From contig NZ_JAGGOZ010000029.1 of the NCBI RefSeq assembly GCF_018614075.1, forward strand, positions 53,199-117,198: a DNA stretch of 64,000 nt, read 5' to 3'. Position 1 is the stretch's first letter. Each line of letters starts with the position of its first letter. A model generated the notes under the pieces. It was given only the letters and a program-made list of their open reading frames with translations. It made no database searches and was not told where the DNA came from. Shown one piece after another: positions 15,785-23,519 of the stretch. A program made the position numbers and the translations under genes. Origin of the DNA: Streptomyces sp. ISL-94 (GTDB taxonomy: Bacteria > Actinomycetota > Actinomycetes > Streptomycetales > Streptomycetaceae).

Positions 15785-16423
15785 ATGAACCCCTGGACAC
15801 CCGAGCTCATGGCGACCGAACGCCAACTCCTGCAGTCCGTCGTCTCGGTGGCCCGCTACATCTACGGAGCCGCCGCCTCATCGGTCTTCATGGTGAGTCC
15901 CGACACCGGTGAGCTGATCTTCGCGGCGGTCGCGGGCGAGGGCGAACAGGGCCTGGTCGGCAAGCGCTTCGAGCCCGGCACCGGCATCGCCGGCTGGGTG
16001 GCGGCCAGCGGCCAGCCCCTGATCACGGACGACGTCGGCGGGACCGACCAGTTCGCCCGCGACGCGGCGACGTCCACCGGGTACGTTCCCGCGAGCATCA
16101 TGGCCGCCCCGCTCATCGCGGACGGGGAGTGCATCGGTGTGATCGAGGTGCTGGACCGCCACACCCGCGACGCGGGCGCCCCGGGCCGGGAGCTCGACGA
16201 CATCGAGCTGCTGGGTCTGCTCGCGACCCAGGCCGCGCTCAGCCTCGCGCTGCTGCGGCGCAGCCAGCAGGCCGCGACCACGGTGCCGCGCATCGGCGAT
16301 CTGGTGGCGCGGCTGTCGCAGCACGCGGTCATGGACGTGTCCGACCCGTTGGCCGCCTCGCTGCTCGGCATCTGTCTGGATCTGCTGGACCAGCGTGCGC
16401 ACTCCGCTTCCAAGCCGGGCTGA
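15785..16423 (+). CDS. GAF domain protein
   Basis: A 212-aa protein with one GAF domain (about residues 10-150): SVVSVARYIYGAAASSVFMV, FEPGTGIAGWVAASGQPLIT, and ASIMAAPLIADGECIGVIEV. A helical C-terminal tail follows. GAF domains bind cyclic nucleotides or other small ligands, so a link to the cyclase domain encoded two genes upstream is attractive but unproven. The ATG at 15785 has a perfect GAGGAGGAGG site. It is the third gene of the cyclase-subtilase-GAF cassette. Confidence 0.85.
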   Translation: MNPWTPELMATERQLLQSVVSVARYIYGAAASSVFMVSPDTGELIFAAVAGEGEQGLVGKRFEPGTGIAGWVAASGQPLITDDVGGTDQFARDAATSTGYVPASIMAAPLIADGECIGVIEVLDRHTRDAGAPGRELDDIELLGLLATQAALSLALLRRSQQAATTVPRIGDLVARLSQHAVMDVSDPLAASLLGICLDLLDQRAHSASKPG

Positions 16424-16491
16424 CGGCCGACGGAGACGGATCGCAGACGTGCCGGCGACGCGGTGGAGACGGCTGCGGAACGGTCCCCGCC

Positions 16492-16497
16492 TACGCT
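16492..16497 (+). promoter_or_regulatory. Putative -10 box for leaderless XRE/NB-ARC transcript
   Basis: TACGCT is 7 nt upstream of the ATG at 16505. No ribosome-binding sequence is present before that start, so a leaderless mRNA is likely. Confidence 0.5.
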
Positions 16498-16504
16498 CCC
16501 ACGC

Positions 16505-17794
16505 ATGGTTCACAGAGCCGAGGCCGAGGCCCCTTCGTTCCCCGAACTGCTCCGTCTCAAGCGGATCCAGGCCGGGCTGACCCAGCGGACGCTCGCCGAC
16601 CTGTCGACGATCAGCCCGCGCACGATCCGCGCCCTGGAGTCGGGCCGGGTGAACGCGCGGATGCAGACGGTCCGCCTGCTCGCCGACGCGCTGAGGCTCG
16701 GGGGGCTGCCCCGGGAGCTCTTCGTCACCGCCGCTCTGGGCCCCCAGCGGCGGGGGCCGGCCGTGGGCGATCCCGATCTCGCCGTGCCCCGGTCCGTCAA
16801 CGCCCTCATCGGGCGCGACACCGAGGTGCGGGCGATGGCGGGCGGCCTGGAGTCGGACCACCGCCGCATGATCTCCGTGTGCGGGCTTCCCGGGGTGGGG
16901 AAGTCGCGGGTGGCCGCGGAGATGGCGGCGCGGCTGAGCTCGCGCCGCGGGTGGCCGGTGCTGTGGATCGGGTCGGGACCGGTGGCTCTCGACGGCCAGG
17001 ACACGGGCTTCGGCTCGCTGATGACGTCGTTGCGCCTGCTCGTCGAATCGGGTGCGGAGGACGTTTCCACCGTCTGCCGGCTCATCGGCCGCCGCGAGGT
17101 GCTGCTCGTGCTCGACGGGGTCGCCGACGCGAAGAGCGCGGTCGGCGTGGAGGAGCTGCTGACGCACTGCCCCGGCGTCCGGGTGGTCAGCACCTCGCGT
17201 GCGCCGTGGCAGGTCGCGGGCGTCCAGGGGACCGTGGTCCCGCCGCTGGCCGTGCCGGGCGCGGACTGGGAGGCGACGAGGTCACTGGAGGCCCTGGCCG
17301 GCGTGCCCTCGGTACGGCTGCTCGTCGACCGGCTCGCGGAGGTCCGGCCGGGGTTCGCACTCAGCCGGGACGATGCCGAGGCGGTGGTGCGGCTGTGCCG
17401 GAGGCTGGACGGGCTGCCCGTCGCTCTGGAGGCGGTGGCCGCGAGGTTCAGGGTGCTCGGTCTGGCGCAGCTCGCGGACGCGCCCGCGCCGGACCTGCTC
17501 GATCTGCCGGCCCCGGGGCGGTCGGCGGGTGTTCCCGTGACGATCGGCGGCATGATCCGGTCCGGTTTCGAGCACCTGGACGCCGCCCGGCGCGCGGTCC
17601 TGGAGGAGCTGGTGCGGTTCGAGCGGGCGCCGACGGTCACCGAGGCGGCCGAGGCGCTGCGCCGGCCGCTGACCCAGGTGGTCGACGAGCTGGGCGGGCT
17701 GATGGCACGCGGGCTCGTCCGGGCCTCGCACGAGGAGGCGCAGACGCGCCTGCACCTGCCGAACCTGCTGCGGGCGGCCTTGACCGTACGGTGA
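16505..17794 (+). CDS. XRE-family HTH regulator with NB-ARC-type ATPase domain
   Basis: A 429-aa STAND-type regulator. The N-terminus is an XRE helix-turn-helix (LLRLKRIQAGLTQRTLADLS then TISPRTIRALESGRVNARMQ). An NB-ARC P-loop ATPase follows: Walker A ISVCGLPGVGKSRVAAEM (about residues 120-137), Walker B VLLVLDGVADA, and GLPVALEAVAARFRVL (GLPLAL-like motif). The end is a winged-helix-like part without long repeats. STAND ATPases act as signal-triggered switches. By position it may control the RiPP locus. An upstream GTG at 16463 would add 14 residues, but the ATG at 16505 fits the leaderless promoter. Confidence 0.85.
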   Translation: MVHRAEAEAPSFPELLRLKRIQAGLTQRTLADLSTISPRTIRALESGRVNARMQTVRLLADALRLGGLPRELFVTAALGPQRRGPAVGDPDLAVPRSVNALIGRDTEVRAMAGGLESDHRRMISVCGLPGVGKSRVAAEMAARLSSRRGWPVLWIGSGPVALDGQDTGFGSLMTSLRLLVESGAEDVSTVCRLIGRREVLLVLDGVADAKSAVGVEELLTHCPGVRVVSTSRAPWQVAGVQGTVVPPLAVPGADWEATRSLEALAGVPSVRLLVDRLAEVRPGFALSRDDAEAVVRLCRRLDGLPVALEAVAARFRVLGLAQLADAPAPDLLDLPAPGRSAGVPVTIGGMIRSGFEHLDAARRAVLEELVRFERAPTVTEAAEALRRPLTQVVDELGGLMARGLVRASHEEAQTRLHLPNLLRAALTVR

Positions 17795-17842
17795 CGGCCG
17801 GCCTTGGCACGCGGCGGCGGGGCCCGGACGGCCTCGGCCGGG

Positions 17843-19693
17843 TCACGCCAAGTGGGCGGCGAGGAACCGCTCCACGGCGGCGTAGTAGGCCTGGCGGTTG
17901 GCGGGCCTGGCCAGGCCGTGGCCCTCGTCGGGGAACAGCAGGTACTCGTACGGGATCCCCTTGGCCTCCAGCGCCGCGACGAGCTGCTCGGCCTCCTCGC
18001 GAGGCACCCGGACGTCGTTGGCGCCCTGGACCACGAGGATCGGTATGCGGATGTCGTCGGCGCGCGACAGCGGGGACCGCTCCCAGAGCATGTCGCGCTC
18101 GGTGTCAGGATCTCCGACGTGGGCGTGCATGAACGCCCGCAGCGGAGTGCGCTGCGGCGCCCCGGCCGCCAGCATCGTCAGCAGGTTCGACGGACCGCAG
18201 AGGTCGATCGCGCAACGGAACACGGACGGGGTGAAGGCCGCGCCGACCAGCGCCGCGTACCCGCCGTACGAGCAGCCCATGATCCCGACCCGTGCGGGGT
18301 CGACGCTCCCGTCGGCGACGAGGTGGTCGAGCGCGTCGAGCAGATCGGTCTGCATCGCGGCGCCCCACTGCTTGGCGCCCAGGTTGCGGAAGTGCTTGCC
18401 GTAGCCCGTCGAGCCCCGGAAGTTGACCTGCACGCACGCATAGCCGCGGTTGGCGAGGAGTTGGGCCTCCTCGTCGAACGCGAAGGTGTGGCGGGCCCAC
18501 GGCCCGCCGTGGACGTTCACCACCGCGGGCAGGCCTTTGCGGTCGGCGCCGGGCGGCCAGGTCACGTAGCCGTGCACCGTGACCCCGTCGCGCGCGGCGA
18601 ACGCGAAGGGCTCCATCCTGGCCAGCCGGTACTGTTCGAGTTCCGGGTGGTGGCTGAAGAGGTACCGCAGGCTGCCGTCCGCCCGGTCGTGGACGTAGTA
18701 GAGGACCGGGCCGGCCCCGGTCACCACCGAGACCGTCCACAGCCGTCCGGAGCGGTCGGTGCGGTCGATGTAGATCTCGCCGTCGATCTCCTGGAGCGCG
18801 AGCGCGTCGCGGATACGCCCGATGTCCTTGCCGAAGTCCTCGTCGAGGAAGAGCCATTCGTCGCGCTCCTTGGCGAAGAGCACCGCCTGCGGCGTACGGG
18901 TCACCGGGTCCATCTCGACCTGTTTGACGTCGTGGACCGGATCCTCGGCGAGCAGGGTCCGCCGTCCGGTCGCCACCTCCACCGCGTGCAGGCGGTTCGT
19001 GTTGGCCCCGACGGAGGACAGGAGGTAGCACGTGGCGCCGTCGCGTGCGAAGCCGATGACGCGCGTCCCCATGGCGTCCTCGTAGGGCACGTCGAACCAC
19101 GGGGGTGCGTCGCCGTCCGGCGCATCCGCGGGGTGCAGGCGGACGGTCATGCCGCCGTCGGGCTTCAGGGCCGAGCCGCCGCGCACCCGTAGGTCGGTGT
19201 CGGTGATCCAGCTCAGGTAGCCGGGGTTCTCGGCGACCTTGGTGAGCCGGCCCGTCGGCAGGTCCAGGCGGTAGACGTCGTGCAGCCCCGGCCGGTCCCT
19301 GTCCAGCCCGACGAGGATCGTGGCGGGGTGCCACCGGTTGTGCGCCAGCACGCGCGCCTGGACGCCGTCGAACGGTGTGGCGCAGCGCTCCTCGCCGGTG
19401 ACGAGGTCGACGAGGTACAGCCTCCAGCTCTCGTCGCCGTTCTCGTCGCGCAGGTAGAAGAGCGTGCGGTCGTCATGGCACAGGCCGTACGTCCGGATGC
19501 CGCGCCCCCGGTCGTGGGTCACGGCCGCGGCCTCCTCCGGCCGGTCCACCGGCGCCACCCACACGTTCAGGACACCCTCGTCCGGTGCCAGGTAGACCAG
19601 GCGGGTCCCGTCCGGCGAGATCTCCGGAACCAGGTACGACGGGTTGCCGAACAGGACGGAGTGCGGAATCAGCGGTACGCGGTCAGCGGCCAC
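17843..19693 (-). CDS. S9 family prolyl-oligopeptidase-like peptidase (RiPP operon)
   Basis: A 616-aa cytosolic serine peptidase. Residues about 20-350 are a beta-propeller (repeats such as YLVPEISPDGTRLVYLAPDE). The C-terminal alpha/beta-hydrolase part has Ser475 in GCSYGG, Asp560 in GANDVRV and His592 in DEGHGLA. S9 enzymes cut short peptides behind a propeller gate. As the last gene of the leftward operon precursor-rSAM-pqqD-FAD (11-nt overlap with the FAD gene) it is a good candidate for removing or degrading the leader peptide. It ends 48 bp from the convergent XRE gene. Confidence 0.88.
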   Translation of the reverse strand: MAADRVPLIPHSVLFGNPSYLVPEISPDGTRLVYLAPDEGVLNVWVAPVDRPEEAAAVTHDRGRGIRTYGLCHDDRTLFYLRDENGDESWRLYLVDLVTGEERCATPFDGVQARVLAHNRWHPATILVGLDRDRPGLHDVYRLDLPTGRLTKVAENPGYLSWITDTDLRVRGGSALKPDGGMTVRLHPADAPDGDAPPWFDVPYEDAMGTRVIGFARDGATCYLLSSVGANTNRLHAVEVATGRRTLLAEDPVHDVKQVEMDPVTRTPQAVLFAKERDEWLFLDEDFGKDIGRIRDALALQEIDGEIYIDRTDRSGRLWTVSVVTGAGPVLYYVHDRADGSLRYLFSHHPELEQYRLARMEPFAFAARDGVTVHGYVTWPPGADRKGLPAVVNVHGGPWARHTFAFDEEAQLLANRGYACVQVNFRGSTGYGKHFRNLGAKQWGAAMQTDLLDALDHLVADGSVDPARVGIMGCSYGGYAALVGAAFTPSVFRCAIDLCGPSNLLTMLAAGAPQRTPLRAFMHAHVGDPDTERDMLWERSPLSRADDIRIPILVVQGANDVRVPREEAEQLVAALEAKGIPYEYLLFPDEGHGLARPANRQAYYAAVERFLAAHLA

Positions 19694-21089
19694 GGGTCTC
19701 CTCCAGGGCGGGTCGCCGGCTCCGGCGCCCCGAGAACCACCACTCGGAGAGCTCGGGGAACTGCGCGACCGCCTCGTCGGTGTCGAGCGGCGGCCTCGCT
19801 CCGGCGGACGGCGCGCGGTGCAGGGGCGGGTCCGCGGCGGCCCGCGGGGGAAGCAGCGTCTGGGTGCGGAAGAGGTCGGTCATCAGAGCCGGGTTGCCGA
19901 GCACGGCCCGGGACATCATGGCCCGTACCCGGTGCCCGGCGGCAGCCGCAGTGCCGTCCGGAGCGGCGGGGTCCCGGTCCTGACCGGTCGCCATCCGCCA
20001 CGACGTGTCCGCCACCTCCGCCACGGCGGCCTGGAGTGCGGGGAGGGCGGAGGGGCCGGCGCCGCTGCGCGCCAGCTCGCGGTCGATGCGTACGGCGCTC
20101 AGCGCGGCGACGGACATTCCGTGGGAGTGGACCGGGTTCACCGCCGCCAGAGCGTCTCCGACGACGAGGAAGCCCTCCGGGCCGGGACGGCGCTCGAACC
20201 ACCGCCTGCGGTTCGCCGTGGCCCGGAACGGGCGGACCGCGCCGAGGGGTTCGGCCGCGGCCAGGAGCTCCGCGACGACCGGTGAGCGCAGCGCGCGAGC
20301 GCAGTCGGTGAAGCCCTTGTCGTCGGTCGGCGGCGCGGCGGCGCGCGTGCCGGTCAGGGTGAAGGTCCACCGGCCGTCCTCCATGGGGAACAGCGTCGCG
20401 CCGTGACCCGGCCGGCCGTTCTCCGGGCGCGGGTGCACCATGATCGCCGGGATGCGGGCGGCGAGGGCGTCGGGGGCGCGGTAGATCCGGGTGGAGTACA
20501 CCAGACCCGGGTCGGCCACCTCCTCCTCGACGGCGGGCCCGCCGAGCTCGGCCAGCCAGCGAGGGGCCCGCGACCGGCGGCCCGTCGCGTCCACCACGAG
20601 GTCGGCGTGGACGGTCTCGGTGGAGCCGTCCTCGCGCGCGACGAGGACGCCGGTGACGCGCGAGGCGTCCCCGGCCAGTCCGAGGACCCGGGTGCGCTCG
20701 CGCACCGACACCGCGCCACCGGCCAGGGCCCGCTGCCGGATGACGTGGTCCAGGAGCCACCGGCTGCACGAGACCAGGTAGGCGCCGGTCTCGTGCCGGC
20801 GGAACCAGCCGTCCGCGCTCAGGATCAGGGCGCCGTCCGGGAGGCCGCGCCGGTGGGCGCCCCGGGCCGCGAGCGCGGCCAGTGTGCCGGGCAGCAGCGT
20901 CTCCAGGGCCTCGGCGCCGGCGGTCACCAGCACGTGGCTGTGGAACGCCTGGGGCAGTCCCGGCCGGGGCTCGGGGCCCGCCGGGTAGCGGCCGCCTTCG
21001 ACCACGGTGACCTCGTCGACGTGCCTGGCGAGCACCGTGGCCGCCAGGACGCCCGCGAAGCCTCCGCCGAGGACGACGGCCTTGGTCAC
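19683..21089 (-). CDS. FAD-dependent oxidoreductase/monooxygenase-like protein
   Basis: A 468-aa flavoprotein of the group A hydroxylase / geranylgeranyl-reductase superfamily. The N-terminal dinucleotide motif is AVVLGGGFAGVLAATVLA. The second site is ADLVVDATGRRSRAPRWL, and the third is GFLVVGDALAAVNPVHSHGM (GD motif contacting FAD ribose). It overlaps pqqD by ATGA (21086-21089) and the S9 gene by 11 nt, so it is firmly part of the RiPP operon. It could hydroxylate or desaturate the modified peptide. The halogenase Trp motif (WxWxIP) is not seen, so halogenation is less likely. Confidence 0.85.
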   Translation of the reverse strand: MTKAVVLGGGFAGVLAATVLARHVDEVTVVEGGRYPAGPEPRPGLPQAFHSHVLVTAGAEALETLLPGTLAALAARGAHRRGLPDGALILSADGWFRRHETGAYLVSCSRWLLDHVIRQRALAGGAVSVRERTRVLGLAGDASRVTGVLVAREDGSTETVHADLVVDATGRRSRAPRWLAELGGPAVEEEVADPGLVYSTRIYRAPDALAARIPAIMVHPRPENGRPGHGATLFPMEDGRWTFTLTGTRAAAPPTDDKGFTDCARALRSPVVAELLAAAEPLGAVRPFRATANRRRWFERRPGPEGFLVVGDALAAVNPVHSHGMSVAALSAVRIDRELARSGAGPSALPALQAAVAEVADTSWRMATGQDRDPAAPDGTAAAAGHRVRAMMSRAVLGNPALMTDLFRTQTLLPPRAAADPPLHRAPSAGARPPLDTDEAVAQFPELSEWWFSGRRSRRPALEETRGR

Positions 21090-21382
21090 GGGCGCCCGGC
21101 CGGCTGGTCCGAGGTCTCCTGGAGCAGGTCGGCCTCGACCAGGGAGCTGATGAACGCGTCCACCTCCGCGCGGATGCGCGCCGTCATCACGGCATGGTGA
21201 CCGGCGAACAGCAGTGCCAGCTTCCCGCTGACCGTCTCGCGGTCCTTGTCGCTCTCGACGAGCACCCAGATCTGTGCGGCGGTCGCGTTCAGGGTGCGGA
21301 ACTCGCCGGACTCCGTGTGGTAAAGCGAGACGCCGTCCGGGGTTTCCTGCCAGATGACCGCGTCACTGATGTGCAGGGACAT
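21086..21382 (-). CDS. PqqD-like RiPP recognition element
   Basis: A 98-aa protein of the PqqD family: ISDAVIWQETPDGVSLYHTE, FRTLNATAAQIWVLVE, and the helix FISSLVEADLLQE. PqqD proteins have a winged-helix fold that holds the leader peptide against its third strand and delivers it to a radical SAM enzyme. It overlaps the radical SAM gene by 20 nt and the FAD gene by 4 nt. It is expected to bind the leader of the 88-aa peptide encoded upstream. Confidence 0.9.
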   Translation of the reverse strand: MSLHISDAVIWQETPDGVSLYHTESGEFRTLNATAAQIWVLVESDKDRETVSGKLALLFAGHHAVMTARIRAEVDAFISSLVEADLLQETSDQPAGRP

Positions 21383-22856
21383 CGCCCAGCCTCCTGTTCA
21401 CCGGCATGATGGGAATGAGTTCGCCGACCTTGATCGCGGGCTGCGGGGTGGGGACGTAGGTCTTCCACTGCTCGTGGACCGCGTGCACCTCGCCGGTGGC
21501 GACCATGCGGGGGACCGTCATGTCGAGGTCGCTGCGGGCGAGTTCGGCGCGGCTCACCCCCGATTCCTGCCACAGTTGCGTCGTGACGCCGTGCCGCAGG
21601 ATCCGGCACAGGTGCCGGCTGTTGCGGCGCAGGTCTCCGGACTCCGACATGTGCGCGGCCCGGCAGCCGCCGCCGCAGTTGGCCTTGATGTAGCACTTCT
21701 CGCAGTCGGCGTGGAACTCCCCGCCGAACACTGTGCTCCGTCGCATCGAGGTCAGGACCGGGCTGTTGAAGATCTCGGAGAGCGGCTGCTTCCTGATGTT
21801 GCCGGCGTGGTCCGCCTTGCCGGTGACGAGCTTGCACGGGTAGATGTCGCCAAGGGAGTTGATGTAGATCTCGTTGCCGCCCATCCCGCAGTTGCCCTTG
21901 ACCGAGCAGGCGGTGACCGGCCGCGGCCCGTCCGGCCGGAACTTGCCCGCGGCCGGCGAGGTCCAGACGAGCTGCTGCACCCGCAGGTGGTCCTGCCATC
22001 CGAAGTCGTCGTCGTCGCTCGCGCCCCGGCCGAGGTCGTTGTGGTTCATCAGGCGGACGCTGTGGATCTCGATCCCGTCGAGGAACGACGCGAAGTCCTC
22101 CAGCTCGTCGACGTTGTCCGAGGTCACGATGTGGTTGATGGCCGGCGCCACGCCCGCGTCGTTGAGCAGCTGGATGGCCCGGCGGGTCTTGGCGAACGCG
22201 CCCTTGCCGCGGGTGCGGTCGTGCGTCTCGGCCGTGCCTCCGTCCAGGCTCACCGTGACGGCGTTGAAGAGCTCGGCGAACCGTTTCGCCGTCACCTCGG
22301 TCCGGATCATGGTCGCATTGGTGATGATGTTCGACTTCAGACCGCTGCTGTTGGCGTGCTCGACGATCCGGAACAGGTCCTTGCGCAGCATCGGCTCGCC
22401 GCCGGTGAAGACGATGGTCCCCGTGCCGAAGTCGGCGATCTGCGAGACCAGGTCCAGGGACTCGGCGGTGTCCAGCTCGCCCGGCAGGCACTTCTCGGAC
22501 GACGCGTAGCAGTAGGGGCAGCGGAGGTTGCAGCCGTCGGTGATGGCGTAGTAGGCGAAGCTCAGCGGCGGTTCAGCGAGTCTGACCGTGGGCCGGTTGC
22601 CGTTGAAGTAGACGATCCAGTTCAGGATGAGCTTGGCGAGGGTGCGCTCCGTCTCGCCGTCCGGCTCCAGCGATGCCCGCTCCCCGCGCGCCTGCGCGGC
22701 GGCCAGGGTTCGGAGGACCCGGAACTCGCGTCTGGTCAGGACGCACCGGGCGGCCACCTCCGGGTTGACCACGAGGTGGTCCTCGTCGTGCACAAAGTAC
22801 GTCAGGCCCTGCGGCACATCGAACAACGCCACGTCGCGGACCAGGTTCCCGCGCAT
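21363..22856 (-). CDS. Radical SAM/SPASM peptide maturase
   Basis: A 497-aa enzyme. An N-terminal extension of about 100 residues comes first. The radical SAM core has CxxxCxxC at Cys109, Cys113, Cys116 (DGCNLRCPYC) and the SAM motif FTGGEPML. A C-terminal SPASM region holds many Cys (CSVKGNCGMGG, YPCKL, CEKCYIKANCGGGC) for extra Fe-S clusters. Enzymes of this build make thioether or carbon-carbon cross-links in RiPPs. The ATG at 22856 is chosen over the upstream GTG at 22880 because GAGGAGG lies just before it and 22880 would fall in the hairpin. The precursor gene is 75 bp upstream. Confidence 0.93.
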   Translation of the reverse strand: MRGNLVRDVALFDVPQGLTYFVHDEDHLVVNPEVAARCVLTRREFRVLRTLAAAQARGERASLEPDGETERTLAKLILNWIVYFNGNRPTVRLAEPPLSFAYYAITDGCNLRCPYCYASSEKCLPGELDTAESLDLVSQIADFGTGTIVFTGGEPMLRKDLFRIVEHANSSGLKSNIITNATMIRTEVTAKRFAELFNAVTVSLDGGTAETHDRTRGKGAFAKTRRAIQLLNDAGVAPAINHIVTSDNVDELEDFASFLDGIEIHSVRLMNHNDLGRGASDDDDFGWQDHLRVQQLVWTSPAAGKFRPDGPRPVTACSVKGNCGMGGNEIYINSLGDIYPCKLVTGKADHAGNIRKQPLSEIFNSPVLTSMRRSTVFGGEFHADCEKCYIKANCGGGCRAAHMSESGDLRRNSRHLCRILRHGVTTQLWQESGVSRAELARSDLDMTVPRMVATGEVHAVHEQWKTYVPTPQPAIKVGELIPIMPVNRRLGDVPAHQ

Positions 22857-22877
22857 CCCGCCTCCTCTCTGGGCTGC

Positions 22878-22921
22878 CACGGGCGTGGCCCGACGCGAAC
22901 GGCCGTCGGGCCACGCCCGTG
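22878..22921 (-). promoter_or_regulatory. 18-bp perfect stem-loop between precursor and radical SAM genes
   Basis: CACGGGCGTGGCCCGACG at 22878-22895 and its exact complement at 22904-22921 enclose an 8-nt loop. It starts 10 bp after the precursor stop and ends 21 bp before the radical SAM start. In RiPP operons such hairpins act as partial terminators or RNA stabilisers and keep precursor mRNA in excess over maturase mRNA. No T-run follows in the direction of transcription. Confidence 0.8.
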
Positions 22922-22931
22922 CGATGTCGTA

Positions 22932-23198
22932 CTACTCGGCCGCGTGGCCGGAGCCGGACCACACGCCGCAGGCACACAGCATCGCGGCGTCGAAGCCCTC
23001 CTTCGTGGCCTCGGGCGAGGACCACTCCTGGGAGTGCGCGGCCACGTCGGGGAGGATCGCCGCGAGGCGGGTCTTGGTCGAGATGAGGACGTGGGTCTCC
23101 TCGGGCGTCAGGCTCGCGTAGAACTCTTCGAGCGCGGGCGCCATCGTGCCGCCGAGAACGCCGGCGGCACGGAGTGCCTCCAGGGAGTTGAAGGACAT
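22932..23198 (-). CDS. Candidate RiPP precursor peptide (88 aa, Cys-Ala-Cys...Trp tail)
   Basis: An 88-aa acidic protein. Residues 1-60 form a leader-like domain (MSFNSLEALRAAGVLGGTMA, LTPEETHVLISTKTRLAAIL). The tail is EGFDAAMLCACGVWSGSGHA then AE, with the only cysteines at 75 and 77 and Trp80. It lies first in the operon, directly before the radical SAM/PqqD genes, which is the standard place for a precursor. The leader-like part is homologous to the C-terminal domain of the HTH protein at 11487. The ATG at 23198 has AGGTGG at good distance. The leader/core border is unknown; a cut between Ala72 and Leu74 is a guess. Confidence 0.75.
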   Translation of the reverse strand: MSFNSLEALRAAGVLGGTMAPALEEFYASLTPEETHVLISTKTRLAAILPDVAAHSQEWSSPEATKEGFDAAMLCACGVWSGSGHAAE

Positions 23199-23265
23199 GT
23201 TTCCACCTTTCGCTGTTCCGATCGATCGGGGATGCAACCGAGACTGCGCGTGGCGGATCGGCGAA

Positions 23266-23288
23266 ACAACCCCACGAATGTGGGTTGT
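23266..23288. promoter_or_regulatory. Imperfect inverted repeat upstream of the precursor gene
   Basis: ACAACCCCAC and GTGGGTTGT face each other around a GAAT loop, nine pairs with one bulged C. It lies 68 bp upstream of the precursor start on its promoter side. It may be an operator or a weak transcript hairpin. Confidence 0.45.
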
Positions 23289-23402
23289 GCCGAGGCGGCG
23301 GCCGGTACATACGCGCGCGGACGAATCCTGCTCACGCAGGGTCCTCAGAGCGGCTTGAACCAGCCACTCGCGGGTGTTGACGATCTCCATGCCGTGCCTC
23401 AC

Positions 23403-23435
23403 GCTCATACCACAGCTCGTGTGAAGCTCATGTGA
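23403..23435 (+). promoter_or_regulatory. Direct repeats, 11-bp period, possible SARP binding site
   Basis: AGCTCGTGTGA (23414-23424) is followed at once by AGCTCATGTGA (23425-23435). A third GCTCAT lies at 23403. Direct repeats on one helix face, 11 bp apart, are the known target form of SARP activators. The gene for such a regulator starts 85 bp downstream. Confidence 0.55.
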
Positions 23436-23519
23436 ATGACGCGGGGAAATCGGCACCGGAGAGATCAACGACACGCCCAGTCGGCGGCCAACGGCCCGTC
23501 GGACGACCCGAGAGGTGCG

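Larger units (their letters stand above)
23199..23519. other. Divergent control region between precursor and SARP-like regulator
   Basis: A 321-bp non-coding region with three structures: a 12-bp palindrome CCGATCGATCGG at 23218-23229 (20 bp from the precursor start), an inverted repeat at 23266-23288, and direct repeats at 23403-23435. It must drive the precursor operon to the left and the SARP-like gene to the right. Confidence 0.6.

Noticed and set aside
19683..21089. FAD enzyme as tryptophan halogenase acting on Trp80 of the precursor
   Set aside because: The WxWxIP motif and the halogenase Lys region are not seen. The protein looks like a hydroxylase/reductase.
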